From NaphS2 sp964588535 (GTDB taxonomy: Bacteria > Desulfobacterota > DSM-4660 > Desulfatiglandales > Desulfatiglandaceae): DNA of 64,000 nucleotides. Below are positions 15,572-23,712 of the stretch, in pieces. The stretch's first letter is position 1. Every line of letters begins with the position of its first letter. The DNA lies in the NCBI GenBank assembly GCA_964588535.1, contig CAZPQA010000001.1:1-64000 (forward strand). The letters run 5' to 3'. The notes under the pieces are model-generated. The model made no database searches. It saw only the letters and a program-made list of their open reading frames with translations, and had not been told where the DNA came from. A program made the translations under genes and the position numbers.

Positions 15572-16987
15572 TTATGTTTGATCCTTCATTTTTTGAACAC
15601 CTTCGGTTTCCTTACGTATTTTTTCTAAAAGGGCGGCATTTTCGGAAGCCATTCTTTTGGCTTTCTGGAAATGGAACATGGCTTTTTGAAATCGACCTGA
15701 ATTTTTGAAATAGATGCCAAAGCTATAATGGGCAAGCGCCAGCTGATTTTCCCTGCCATAACACACGCCCAGGTGATAATAAACGTTGTTTCTGACGGGT
15801 TTGAGATAAGACAGCTTTTTGAATATGCGAAGGGCTTTTTTGGTTTTCCCCTGTTCTTCGTAAAGCGTGCCCATCAAAAAAAGAGCCGCTTTGTTCCCGT
15901 GATCCAGCTCAAGGGCCGTTTTAAGAACCCCCACGGCTTTTTTCTGCTGACCGTCCATTAAATAGGCTTCTCCCAGGGTTCTCAGGATGGGGAGGAATTC
16001 CGGCTGTTTTTGACGGGCCTTTTTGAGGGCGCTGATGGCTTCGGGATATTTGCTTTCCCGCATTAAAACAATTCCCAGCCCCAGTTGCGGTAACCACGCT
16101 TCGGGATCTTTTTTCAGGGTATTCAGAAATTTTTTTTCCGCATCATCGGGCTCCTTGCAGATGGCCATAACAATGGTCTGGAATGCGGGAAAAAGTGCCT
16201 TCAGGTAAAGGGCCTCCTGACTCAAGGTCAACGGCTCATCACTGCTGGACAGAGATTCAAGATTGCTCATCCGCTCGGGCCCGGTGGGGTGGGTCAACAG
16301 ATATGGCGGCGTTCTCCCCGTTCCCAGCCAGTTTCCCTTCTGGATTTTTTCAAGGGCGCTGATCATGGCTTTTGAATCAAAGGTGGACGGTCTGATGTAT
16401 TTATAGCTCAACTGGTCTGCCTGGCGTTCGTCCTCTCGGCTGAAATGGTACTGGGCCTGCATTCCGGCTGCCATGGCGCCGGTGATGAGTGCAGCTGCCA
16501 ACGGCCCGCCAATGAGTATGCCGGCCAGGATTCCCGCCATGGTGCCGATCCCGATATTTTTGCTTTGATCAATCCGCTTGGACAGGTGCCGTGCGGCAAT
16601 ATGCCCGATTTCATGACACACGACCGCCGCCAGCTCATCCACCCGATCCATGGCCTCAATGAGGCCGGCATAGAAAAAAATGTGCCCGCCGGGACCGGCA
16701 AATGCGTTGAGGGTTTCGTCGTTGATAATATAAAACTGAAAAGGGAACGGCTTTGTTTCAAGGGGTGCCAGAAGATAGTGCCCCAGGTCGTTGAAGTATT
16801 TGCAGACAAACGGGTCTGAGACCAGTTCATACTGGCCGCTGACCTGAAGAAAAAAGGCCTGGCCCATTTTCCATTCGTCCTCTATGGAAAGGGCATGGGC
16901 TTTTGGCTTGAAGGAAAGGGGAAACCAGCAGAGCAAAGCAGCGATCAAGAATGAAATGCTTCGCCTGTAACGTAAATGGGCCTTCAT
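15572..16987 (-). CDS. M48 zinc metalloprotease with TPR domain, BepA-like
   Basis: A 471-residue exported protease. A signal peptide (ISFLIAALLCWFPLSFKPKAHA) precedes the M48 domain with the zinc motif VVCHEIGHIAARHL and the third ligand region REDERQADQLSYKYI. A glycine/alanine-rich membrane-associated loop (GTMAGILAGILIGGPLAAAL) lies between them. The C-terminal half (about 300-460) consists of TPR units. This layout is that of BepA/YfgC, which degrades misfolded outer-membrane proteins in the periplasm. ATG 16987 is preferred over 17008 because GGGGGG lies just upstream. It is 17 bp downstream of rsfS. Confidence 0.9.
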   Translation of the reverse strand: MKAHLRYRRSISFLIAALLCWFPLSFKPKAHALSIEDEWKMGQAFFLQVSGQYELVSDPFVCKYFNDLGHYLLAPLETKPFPFQFYIINDETLNAFAGPGGHIFFYAGLIEAMDRVDELAAVVCHEIGHIAARHLSKRIDQSKNIGIGTMAGILAGILIGGPLAAALITGAMAAGMQAQYHFSREDERQADQLSYKYIRPSTFDSKAMISALEKIQKGNWLGTGRTPPYLLTHPTGPERMSNLESLSSSDEPLTLSQEALYLKALFPAFQTIVMAICKEPDDAEKKFLNTLKKDPEAWLPQLGLGIVLMRESKYPEAISALKKARQKQPEFLPILRTLGEAYLMDGQQKKAVGVLKTALELDHGNKAALFLMGTLYEEQGKTKKALRIFKKLSYLKPVRNNVYYHLGVCYGRENQLALAHYSFGIYFKNSGRFQKAMFHFQKAKRMASENAALLEKIRKETEGVQKMKDQT

Positions 16988-17004
16988 ATTCACCCCCCCA
17001 TGCC

Positions 17005-17352
17005 TCACACTTCGAGACTTATCTCCGGGGCCTCGACCCAGAGCCCTTCCAGGTCGTAGAATTCCCTGATGGGCTGATAGAAGATGTGAATGACCACTTC
17101 ACCATAGTCCAGAAGCACCCATTGAGCTTCTTGTTCACCTTCAATCCCATATAGGGGCACCTCCCGCTCCTTCAGCGTCTTTTTCAGGTGTCGGGCAATG
17201 GCCTGTACCTGTCTGGTGGAATTTCCGCCCGTGATCAAAAAATAGTCTGCAACGGTTGTGAGGTCTTCCACGTGCAGAAGGATGGGATCAACGGCCTTTC
17301 TTTCCAGAATGGTTGTAAGGCACAATCTTGCTTTTTCGATGGGGGTCATCAT
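17005..17352 (-). CDS. rsfS: Ribosomal silencing factor RsfS
   Basis: A 115-residue member of the Iojap/RsfS family, which binds L14 and blocks subunit joining in starvation. ADYFLITGGNSTRQVQAIA and the end motif WVLLDYGEVVIHIF followed by REFYDLEGLW are the conserved family segments. The start at 17352 lies 65 bp inside the end of nadD, a long overlap; AAGGA lies 10 bases upstream. An ATG at 17349 is equally possible. The nadD-rsfS pair is conserved across bacteria. Confidence 0.93.
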   Translation of the reverse strand: MMTPIEKARLCLTTILERKAVDPILLHVEDLTTVADYFLITGGNSTRQVQAIARHLKKTLKEREVPLYGIEGEQEAQWVLLDYGEVVIHIFYQPIREFYDLEGLWVEAPEISLEV

Positions 17353-18007
17353 TCAGGTACAGTCCTTTTTCAATAATGTACTCCCTGACCGTTTCAGGAA
17401 CAAGGAAATGGATGGATTTACCTTCTTTTACCATGTTTCGAATATTTGTCGAGGATATTTCCATGCGGGTCGATGTCAGGAGAAAAATGGACCTGCCGGA
17501 CGGGGCCACAAAATGATCCCCCGTGCCCATTGTTGGGCTCCCCGTTGTTGAACACTTGATGTCAAGGTCGGAAAAAAGTGCGTCCAGCCCTTGATTTCGA
17601 CTGCCGGCCCGGGAAAGGATCACAAAATGAGCGTAGTCAAAAAGACGTTTGTAATCCCGCCAGGTGTTGATTTCCAGAAAAGCGTCCATGCCCAGAATAA
17701 AAAAAAGCTCCGGTGCAGGACCTAAAACCTCATGAAGTTCCCTGAGAGTCTCGATGGAATAGGAAAATCCGGGTCTGTTTCCCTCCAGGTCCATGGTTTC
17801 GAGCAGACGGGAACAATCTGTTCCCAGACGGGCCATGGCCAGCCTGTGGTGGAAGGGTGTTACAGGCGTTTTTGTTTTGTGCGGGGGCAGGGCGGAGGGA
17901 ATCAGGCAGACCTTTTCAAGCGCCAGATGCTGGCCGATCTCTTCCGCCGAACGCAGATGTCCCAGATGGATCGGATCAAAGGTGCCCCCAAGGATGCCCA
18001 GTTTCAA
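17288..18007 (-). CDS. nadD: Nicotinate-nucleotide adenylyltransferase NadD
   Basis: This enzyme transfers AMP to nicotinate mononucleotide in NAD synthesis. In 239 residues it has the nucleotidyltransferase signature GGTFDPIHLGHLRSAEEI at the N-terminus (HxGH) and the second ATP motif ISSTNIRNMV near residue 190. The C-terminal tail (DDPHRKSKIVPYNHSG) is polar and overlaps the start of rsfS by 65 bp; canonical NadD would end near YIIEKGLY, so about 20 tail residues may be a by-product of the overlap. It lies 9 bp downstream of proA. Confidence 0.93.
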   Translation of the reverse strand: MKLGILGGTFDPIHLGHLRSAEEIGQHLALEKVCLIPSALPPHKTKTPVTPFHHRLAMARLGTDCSRLLETMDLEGNRPGFSYSIETLRELHEVLGPAPELFFILGMDAFLEINTWRDYKRLFDYAHFVILSRAGSRNQGLDALFSDLDIKCSTTGSPTMGTGDHFVAPSGRSIFLLTSTRMEISSTNIRNMVKEGKSIHFLVPETVREYIIEKGLYLNDDPHRKSKIVPYNHSGKKGR

Positions 18008-18016
18008 AAAACACTC

Positions 18017-19273
18017 CTATTTCCTGATTTGTCCCTGCCCGTAAACCACGAATTTGGTGGTGGTCAACTCTTCGAGCCCCATGGGGCCGAAGGCATGGAG
18101 TTTGGACGTGTTGATGCCGATTTCCGCACCCAGGCCCAACTGGTTGCCGTCGTTAAACCGCGTGGATGCATTCACCAGTACTACGGAAGAATCCACCTGG
18201 GCCAGGAAGCGCTGTGAACGGTCGTAATCATTGGTAATGATGGCTTCCGTATGCTGCGATCCATAGGTTTCAATATGGTCCATAGCCTCATCCATACTGC
18301 AAACCACCTTAACCGCCAGCACCAGGTCAAGGAATTCCGCGGGCCAGTCCGATTCAGTTGCAGCCACGGCACCGGGTACCAGGTCAATGGTTTTGGGGCA
18401 TCCCCTGATTTCAACGCCGGCTTCCTCATATTGTTTTGCCATTTCGGGAAGAAAGTTTGAAGCCGCATCTTCATGAACCAACAGGGTTTCCAGAGCGTTG
18501 CAGACGCCGGGTCTCTGCACCTTTGCATTAAAACAGATGTCTCTGGCCATCTTGGGCGAGGCGGATTGATCCACGTAAATATGGCAAACACCCTTGTAGT
18601 GTTTCAGAACCGGAACCCGCGAGTGTTCGGTGACAAAACGGATCAGCCCTTCTCCGCCCCTGGGGATGATGACGTCAACATCATCATCCAGGCTGATCAG
18701 CGCATTTACAGCGGCCCTTTCAGTGGTGGGGATCACCTGAACAGCCTTTTCGGGAATCCCCGTTTCAGAAAGCGCTTCCGCCAGCAGTTTACCTAAGGCC
18801 ATGTTGGAACAGATGGCTTCTGAGCCCCCCTTTAGGATAACGGCATTGCCGGCTTTGAGGCACAGGGCCGCTGCATCCACAGTCACATTGGGACGGGATT
18901 CATAGATGAAACCGATAACGCCCAAAGGGATTCGTACCCGTCCCACCAGCAGGCCGTTGGGGCGTTTCCACATGCCAGGGTACGCTCCCACCGGATCGGG
19001 CAGTGCCGCAACTTCCCTGAGTCCGTCGGCCATGGCGCCGATAACCGCTTCGTTCAGGGTCAGGCGATCCAGCATGGCCGCCGAAAGACCCGCATCTTTA
19101 GCTGCCGACAGATCCTTTTGGTTTTCGGTTGCAATGATTTCCCTGGCCCCAACAAGTTTTTCAGCCATTCTCAGAAGGGCATCATCTTTCTGCCCCCTTT
19201 CCAGGCTTCTCAACCCTCTTGAAGCCACTTTGGCATCCCTGGCCATGGCCTTGATCATATTTTCAAGCGACAT
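18017..19273 (-). CDS. proA: Gamma-glutamyl phosphate reductase ProA
   Basis: This is the second step of proline synthesis, the NADPH-dependent reduction of glutamyl 5-phosphate. In 418 residues the aldehyde-dehydrogenase-like fold is clear: YESRPNVTVDAAALCLKAGN in the cofactor domain, the catalytic cysteine in QRPGVCNALETLLVH, and the C-terminal STRFNDGNQLGLGAEIGI and GPMGLEELTT segments. The start overlaps the end of proB by 19 bp, which suggests coupled translation of the two consecutive enzymes. Confidence 0.95.
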   Translation of the reverse strand: MSLENMIKAMARDAKVASRGLRSLERGQKDDALLRMAEKLVGAREIIATENQKDLSAAKDAGLSAAMLDRLTLNEAVIGAMADGLREVAALPDPVGAYPGMWKRPNGLLVGRVRIPLGVIGFIYESRPNVTVDAAALCLKAGNAVILKGGSEAICSNMALGKLLAEALSETGIPEKAVQVIPTTERAAVNALISLDDDVDVIIPRGGEGLIRFVTEHSRVPVLKHYKGVCHIYVDQSASPKMARDICFNAKVQRPGVCNALETLLVHEDAASNFLPEMAKQYEEAGVEIRGCPKTIDLVPGAVAATESDWPAEFLDLVLAVKVVCSMDEAMDHIETYGSQHTEAIITNDYDRSQRFLAQVDSSVVLVNASTRFNDGNQLGLGAEIGINTSKLHAFGPMGLEELTTTKFVVYGQGQIRK

Positions 19274-20433
19274 GCCGCATCTCCTTCATCCATATGTGCC
19301 GTCAGCACAAGATTGTTTCGATGGATGACCTCGTCATCATGTTTAAATCCCAGAATGGACTCGATTTCAGCGCTTTTTGCCCCCATTATTTTCTGAATAT
19401 TTCCGGAATGATAACTGACCATGCCCACGGCCACAGGTTCACCGTCTTCATTGATCAGCAATACGGAATTACCGGGACTGAATCGACCCCTCACCCCTTT
19501 GATACCTGAGGGCAGCAGGCTTTTTCCTTTTTCCACAATGGCTATTTCGGCGCCCCGGTCAATGACGATTTCCCCTCTTGGGGATTTGGTAAAGGCGATC
19601 CAGTGTTTTCGGCTGCACAGGGAAACCGGTTCCGGCAAAAACAGGGTTCCTTCCACATGGCCCCCGAAGAGATGTTTGATAATACCGGGCTTCAGGCCGT
19701 TGGCGATGATGGTGGGCACGCCGGCAAGGGCCACTTTCTTGGCGGCGCTGATCTTGCTTCCCATACCGCCTGTTCCCAGGAATCCGGGTATGGCGCCGGC
19801 AAACCGGGTAATTTTCCGATCTACTTTTTCCACCACGGAAATGAGCCGGGCATCTTCGTGATCTCTTGGGTCTTTATCAAAGAGGCCATCGATATTAGTT
19901 AGATTAATCAGAAAATCCGATTCGGACAGGTTTGTCACCATGGCGCTGAGGTTATCATTGTCGCCGAACTTGAGTTCATCCACAACGACCGTGTCGTTTT
20001 CGTTGACAATGGGAATAATGTTCCAGGAAAGAAGGGTAAAGATGGTGTTGCGTGCATTTAAATAGCGGCGGCGATGGGTCAGGTCGTCTCGGGTTAACAA
20101 GACCTGCCCCACCTGGTGACCATGTTCTTCAAAAGCATTTTCCCAAGCCCTGATCAGGCTTCCCTGGCCCACTGCAGCCGTGGCCTGTTGTTCGGATACG
20201 GAGCGGGGTCTGCGGGCCATTCCCAATTTCCGGATGCCTGCTGCTATGGCGCCGGAAGAGACCAGGACGACCTCCTTTCCTGATTTTCTGAGTGCGCTCA
20301 TATCAGCAGTCAGGTCGTCCATGACGGGCATGTTAAGGCCGTCGTCACCAGTCAGAACACCACTGCCGATTTTGATGACAACCCGTTTGACGGATTTTAA
20401 AAGGTCAGTTCTTGAATCTGTTTTGGAGGTCAT
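19255..20433 (-). CDS. proB: Glutamate 5-kinase ProB
   Basis: This enzyme phosphorylates glutamate in the first step of proline synthesis. The amino-acid kinase domain shows VVIKIGSGVL, VLVSSGAIAAGIRK, NENDTV and GTGGMGSKISAA; the last 110 residues are a PUA domain (KGVRGRFSPGNSVLLINEDG). The frame opens at 20562, but its first 43 residues come from the inverted repeat behind obg and are not kinase-like, so the ATG at 20433 is chosen. ATG 20454 is possible. No strong ribosome site is visible. The active protein would be about 392 residues. Confidence 0.92.
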   Translation of the reverse strand: MTSKTDSRTDLLKSVKRVVIKIGSGVLTGDDGLNMPVMDDLTADMSALRKSGKEVVLVSSGAIAAGIRKLGMARRPRSVSEQQATAAVGQGSLIRAWENAFEEHGHQVGQVLLTRDDLTHRRRYLNARNTIFTLLSWNIIPIVNENDTVVVDELKFGDNDNLSAMVTNLSESDFLINLTNIDGLFDKDPRDHEDARLISVVEKVDRKITRFAGAIPGFLGTGGMGSKISAAKKVALAGVPTIIANGLKPGIIKHLFGGHVEGTLFLPEPVSLCSRKHWIAFTKSPRGEIVIDRGAEIAIVEKGKSLLPSGIKGVRGRFSPGNSVLLINEDGEPVAVGMVSYHSGNIQKIMGAKSAEIESILGFKHDDEVIHRNNLVLTAHMDEGDAACRLKI

Positions 20434-20470
20434 TTCGTTAGCATCTGTCCACATTGTTTTAGAAAGGGTG

Positions 20471-20548
20471 CAGTTGTCAGGGTGCAGGGTGCAGAAAAAG
20501 CAGCTTCGAATTTCATCCTGCCCCCTGACAACTGCCCCCTGACAACTG
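20471..20548. repeat. Inverted and direct repeats between obg and proB
   Basis: CAGTTGTCAGGG at 20471-20482 is followed by CCCTGACAACTG at 20523-20534 and again at 20537-20548. The forward copy can pair with either of the inverted copies to form a large hairpin. GGGTGCAG is repeated at about 20466, 20481 and 20488. The inverted copies encode the last residues of Obg (SQLSGGSCQGAG), so the repeat has entered the coding end. It resembles degenerate intergenic repeats seen elsewhere in this window. Confidence 0.7.
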
Positions 20549-21544
20549 TGAACAGGTTCCAAAAATGAACTGGGTTAATTCGTCAATCCCTTCACCGGTC
20601 AATGCTGAAATACACATGGATTTCGTACCGATCCTGTCAAGGGCTTTTCGCAGTGCTAAAATGCCCTTACTCTTTGGGTCAGTGAGATCAATTTTATTAA
20701 TTACCACAAAATAGGGTTTATGGGCAAGGGCGGTTGAATAGGCCGACATCTCTTTTCTGAGCATTAAAAAATCACTCAGGATATCGGTTTTTGATGAAAG
20801 GGTTGCATCCAGCAGGTGCAAAAGGAATTGAGTCCGTTCGATATGTCTTAAAAACTGATGCCCCAGCCCACGACCCAGCCTCGCACCTTCCACAAGCCCG
20901 GGAATATCAGCCACAACCAGGGTCTCTGAATCGTCAAAGGTCATGACACCCAGGTTGGGAACCAGCGTGGTGAAGGGGTAACTGCCCACCTTGGGACGGG
21001 CCTGCGTGAGTCGGGAGAGAAGGGTCGATTTTCCGGCGTTGGGCAACCCCACCAATCCCACATCTGCCAGGAGCTTCAGGGTTAATTTGAGTTTCAGTGT
21101 TTCTCCGGGAAGGCCGGGCTGTGCGATCCTTGGCGCCCGATTCGTCGATGTGGCAAAATGCTGGTTCCCTCTCCCGCCTTTACCCCCGGGAATGAGAACG
21201 ATTTCCTGCTGATCAAGGACCAGATCCCCCAGGATCCGGCCGGATTCATGCACTTCTATGATGGTGCCGACAGGCGTTTTAAGAATGCAATCCGCTCCGT
21301 TGGCGCCGGATTTATTCTTTCCCTTTCCCGGTTCACCATTTCGAGCGCTCAGATTCCTTTTGGATCTGTAGTCTTCAAGGGTGAAAAGTTTGCGTGTGCT
21401 TCTGACGATAACGCTTCCGCCATTCCCCCCATCACCGCCGTCCGGTCCGCCCCTGGGAATGAACTTTTCTCTTCTGAAGCTGACGCAGCCACTTCCCCCA
21501 TTTCCGGACCTGGCCGTGATGACGGCTTCATCTAAGAAAAACAT
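20513..21544 (-). CDS. obg: GTPase Obg/CgtA
   Basis: This essential ribosome-associated GTPase acts in 50S maturation and stress control. The 343 residues comprise the glycine-rich OBG fold (SGNGGSGCVSFRREKF, GPDGGDGGNGGSV), then the G domain with G1 GLPNAGKSTLL, G3 DIPGLVEGA, G4 NKID and G5 ISALTGEG. There is no separate C-terminal OCT domain. The last 12 residues are encoded by the CAGTTGTCAGGG repeat and are unlike the family's usual end. It belongs to the operon rplU-rpmA-obg-proB-proA-nadD-rsfS, an order common in proteobacteria. Confidence 0.95.
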   Translation of the reverse strand: MFFLDEAVITARSGNGGSGCVSFRREKFIPRGGPDGGDGGNGGSVIVRSTRKLFTLEDYRSKRNLSARNGEPGKGKNKSGANGADCILKTPVGTIIEVHESGRILGDLVLDQQEIVLIPGGKGGRGNQHFATSTNRAPRIAQPGLPGETLKLKLTLKLLADVGLVGLPNAGKSTLLSRLTQARPKVGSYPFTTLVPNLGVMTFDDSETLVVADIPGLVEGARLGRGLGHQFLRHIERTQFLLHLLDATLSSKTDILSDFLMLRKEMSAYSTALAHKPYFVVINKIDLTDPKSKGILALRKALDRIGTKSMCISALTGEGIDELTQFIFGTCSQLSGGSCQGAG

Positions 21545-21586
21545 TGATTATAACTCTTTGGGGAGGGCAAGTGGCGGTTGAGGTAT

Positions 21587-21841
21587 TTATGCGGCGTAAA
21601 CGCTGACCTTTTTTCGATCTCTACCCAGGCGCTCAAAGGCGACAATGCCGTCAATCTTGGCAAAAATTGTATAATCCCTGCCTAAGCCCACATTCTCACC
21701 GGGGTGAATATGGGTCCCTCTTTGCCTGACAATGATGCTTCCGGCGTTGACTTTCTGTCCGGAATAGCGCTTGACTCCCCGCCTCTGGCCGTTACTGTCT
21801 CTTCCGTTTCTGGAGCTGCCGCCTGCTTTCTTATGTGACAT
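21587..21841 (-). CDS. rpmA: Large ribosomal subunit protein bL27
   Basis: An 84-residue L27 with the conserved glycine-rich N-terminus (MSHKKAGGSSRNGRDSNGQR) that reaches the peptidyl-transferase centre and the core GSIIVRQRGTHIHPG. The N-terminus starts directly with the mature sequence, so no Firmicutes-type cleaved leader is present. It follows rplU by 12 bp and precedes obg by 42 bp. Confidence 0.97.
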   Translation of the reverse strand: MSHKKAGGSSRNGRDSNGQRRGVKRYSGQKVNAGSIIVRQRGTHIHPGENVGLGRDYTIFAKIDGIVAFERLGRDRKKVSVYAA

Positions 21842-21853
21842 ATCATTTACCCC

Positions 21854-22177
21854 TTAATTCTGAACACCTGATCCAACGTCGCTGATTCTGACAAGCGAAA
21901 AATGCTGGCGATGGCCATTCTTGCGCCGATACCCTTTACGCCGTTTATATTTGAAGACCAACACTTTTCGATTTTTTCCGTGTCCGGTAATGCGGCCGGC
22001 CACTTTTGAGTTTTCAAGAAAGGGTTGACCCACTTCAACGATTTCGCCATTCGATGTCAGGAGAACCTGATCAAACATTACCGCATCACCCACTTCTCCC
22101 GGCAGTTTTTCGACGCGAATCTCATCGCCTTCGGCGACCCGATATTGTTTTCCGCCAGTCTTTATGACCGCATACAT
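21854..22177 (-). CDS. rplU: Large ribosomal subunit protein bL21
   Basis: A 107-residue L21: MYAVIKTGGKQYRVAEGD at the start and KRRKGYRRKNGHRQHFS near the end are the diagnostic segments, the latter binding 23S rRNA. The last eight residues (DVGSGVQN) are a short extension. It is the first gene of the operon; the ATG at 22177 has AAGGAGA about 6 bases upstream and a good sigma-70-type promoter is 36 bp further upstream. Confidence 0.97.
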   Translation of the reverse strand: MYAVIKTGGKQYRVAEGDEIRVEKLPGEVGDAVMFDQVLLTSNGEIVEVGQPFLENSKVAGRITGHGKNRKVLVFKYKRRKGYRRKNGHRQHFSLVRISDVGSGVQN

Positions 22178-22212
22178 AGCTTCGTCTCCTTACTGATTAA
22201 AATGAATTGGTC

Positions 22213-22241
22213 AATATAAATGTTCTCTCCATTTGAGTCAA
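22213..22241 (-). promoter_or_regulatory. Promoter of rplU operon
   Basis: On the minus strand, TTGACT (22241-22236) and TATATT (22218-22213) are separated by exactly 17 bp. The predicted transcript starts about 25-30 bp before the rplU ATG. Five of six bases match the consensus in each hexamer, which fits a strongly expressed ribosomal-protein operon. Confidence 0.7.
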
Positions 22242-22331
22242 GCATAAAAATTATTCTAAAACTTTCCCTTTGCCGCCTCTTATATCCGCTCAAAAAGAGA
22301 CTTGACGAAACCAGATTCAATGTCTAACTTT

Positions 22332-22353
22332 TTTTGTGAAAATTATCACAAAA
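22332..22353 (+). promoter_or_regulatory. FNR/HcpR-type palindromic operator
   Basis: TTTTGTGA, six bases AAATTA, TCACAAAA: a perfect 22-bp palindrome with the TTGTGA-N6-TCACAA core used by CRP/FNR-family regulators, including HcpR, which is established in sulfate-reducing bacteria as a regulator of nitrosative-stress and energy genes. It lies about 103 bp upstream of the first NifX-like gene and about 155 bp upstream of rplU. It most likely serves the plus strand operon; which regulator binds is inferred. Confidence 0.65.
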
Positions 22354-22455
22354 GCTGCTTGACACCCCAAAGACACTATGAGACCTTTGAAATCGGAAGT
22401 TTTCGGGTATGATGGGAGCTTTCAATGGGTTTGAACTCAGGAGGATTTTTAAACT

Positions 22456-22842
22456 ATGGAAGATGGAAGAATTGCTATACCGAGTATGGGGATCGGTGGT
22501 CTGGATGGAGAGAGATCAGGCCATTTTGGTCATTGCGATGTATTTACCTTCGTGGATGTGGAAGGCGGCGAAGTGAAACAGGTCACCACCATTCCCAACG
22601 AGAGCCATGTGCAGGGTGGATGTATGGTGCCCGTTAATTTGCTGGCCAGCCACAATGTGAAAGCCTTGATTGTCGGCGGCATCGGCATGCGTCCCCTGAT
22701 GGGTTTCAAACAGGTCGGGGTGGACGTGTTTTATGATGCAACAAGACAGCAGATCAGGCCGGTGGTTGAGGACCTGATTGCCGGGAAGCTTCAGATGATC
22801 GGTGACGATCAGGTGTGTGGCGGGGGCGGGGGCGGACACTGA
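22456..22842 (+). CDS. NifX/orange-protein-like protein, glycine-histidine tail
   Basis: A 128-residue member of the dinitrogenase iron-molybdenum cofactor family (NifX/NafY/ORP fold): IAIPSMGIGGLDG, RSGHFGHCDVFTFVDVE, LIVGGIGMRPLMGF and VDVFYDA are the family segments. The tail CGGGGGGH could bind metal. Relatives carry Fe-Mo or Mo-Cu clusters, or act as orange protein in Desulfovibrio, where they work with Mrp ATPases. ATG 22456 has AGGAGG upstream. It is the first gene of an operon with two IscU-like scaffolds, another NifX-like protein, an FmdB-like protein and Mrp. Confidence 0.85.
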   Translation: MEDGRIAIPSMGIGGLDGERSGHFGHCDVFTFVDVEGGEVKQVTTIPNESHVQGGCMVPVNLLASHNVKALIVGGIGMRPLMGFKQVGVDVFYDATRQQIRPVVEDLIAGKLQMIGDDQVCGGGGGGH

Positions 22843-22892
22843 TTGAGTGTTGCCTGCAATTTTAAGGAAAATCTGAGAAAAGGATCGTTTTT

Positions 22893-23330
22893 ATGGAGAA
22901 TGACAAACCCAAAGACGATGTCTACAGCATGCTTTCCGAATCCGGATATGCGGATAAGGCCATTAGATACTTTCAGGACCAGAATAACCTGGGGATCATT
23001 GAAGGCGCTGATCACTGCACGGATCTCACGGGACCTTGCGGCGACACCATGAAGATTACCATGAATGTCAAGGGCGATCGAATAGAGGATGCCAAAATTC
23101 AGGTCATGGGATGTCCGGGAGCGGTGGCGTCAGGCAGTGCCGCCGTGGCACTTGCCAAAGGAAAAACTCTGGATGAGGCTGAATCACTGACTATGGATGA
23201 ACTGTACAGTGAACTGGAAAAGATGCCGGAGCAGAAAATCCATTGTGCCCGTCTCGCCCTTAAAACCCTGCAAAAAGCCGTGATCCAGTATCGTGATGAA
23301 CATGCAACCAAAGTGGCCAACGAAAATTAG
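22893..23330 (+). CDS. IscU/NifU-like iron-sulfur scaffold
   Basis: A 145-residue protein with the IscU fold. The three cluster-ligand cysteines of IscU appear in equivalent places: GPCGDTMKI, VMGCPGAVASG and HCARLALKTL. The N-terminal 40 residues (SESGYADKAIRYFQDQNN) are additional to IscU. The sequence CxGD is preceded by GP rather than the usual A, as in the second scaffold at 25072. It probably assembles or delivers an Fe-S or mixed-metal cluster for proteins of this region; no iscS-type cysteine desulfurase is in the window. Confidence 0.8.
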   Translation: MENDKPKDDVYSMLSESGYADKAIRYFQDQNNLGIIEGADHCTDLTGPCGDTMKITMNVKGDRIEDAKIQVMGCPGAVASGSAAVALAKGKTLDEAESLTMDELYSELEKMPEQKIHCARLALKTLQKAVIQYRDEHATKVANEN

Positions 23331-23338
23331 GAGGGATC

Positions 23339-23698
23339 ATGAAAATCGCTGTTACATCGAAAGGTGTTGATCTGGATTCCGAAGTGGATCCCCGGTTTGG
23401 CAGAGCTGCCTATATCCTGGTGGTGGATTCAGAAACCCTTTCATTTGAGGCGCTGGACAATAAAGAGAATGTGAACGCCTTTAAGGGCGCCGGCATACAG
23501 GCGGCCAAAATGGTGAGCGAGACGGGGGCGGATGTTCTCTTGACCGGTTATTGCGGTCCCAATGCTTTTAAAGCCATGAAAGCCGCGAAGGTCGGTGTGG
23601 CCAACGATGCGACGGGTACGGTGCGTGAAGCCGTGGCCGCCTATGAGGCTGGGAAACTGCCCTTGGCGGAAGATGCTAATGTCGAAGGTCAGTGGTAA
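23339..23698 (+). CDS. NifX-like (dinitrogenase Fe-Mo cofactor family) protein
   Basis: A 119-residue protein of the same fold as the operon's first product: MKIAVTSKGVDLDSEVDPRF, then GRAAYILVVDSE, LLTGYCGPNAFKAM and VGVANDATGTVREAV. VDPRFGRA is typical of the orange-protein/MTH1175 type. It has one cysteine (YCGPN). AGGAGG precedes the ATG at 23339. It overlaps no gene and sits 8 bp after the scaffold gene, so the two are co-transcribed. Confidence 0.88.
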   Translation: MKIAVTSKGVDLDSEVDPRFGRAAYILVVDSETLSFEALDNKENVNAFKGAGIQAAKMVSETGADVLLTGYCGPNAFKAMKAAKVGVANDATGTVREAVAAYEAGKLPLAEDANVEGQW

Positions 23699-23712
23699 AA
23701 AGGAGAGAAACC

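Noticed and set aside
22359..22387. TTGACA at 22359-22364 as a promoter for the NifX operon
   Set aside because: No -10 hexamer lies 16-18 bp downstream; TATGAT at 22408-22413 lacks a good -35. The promoter is left uncalled.
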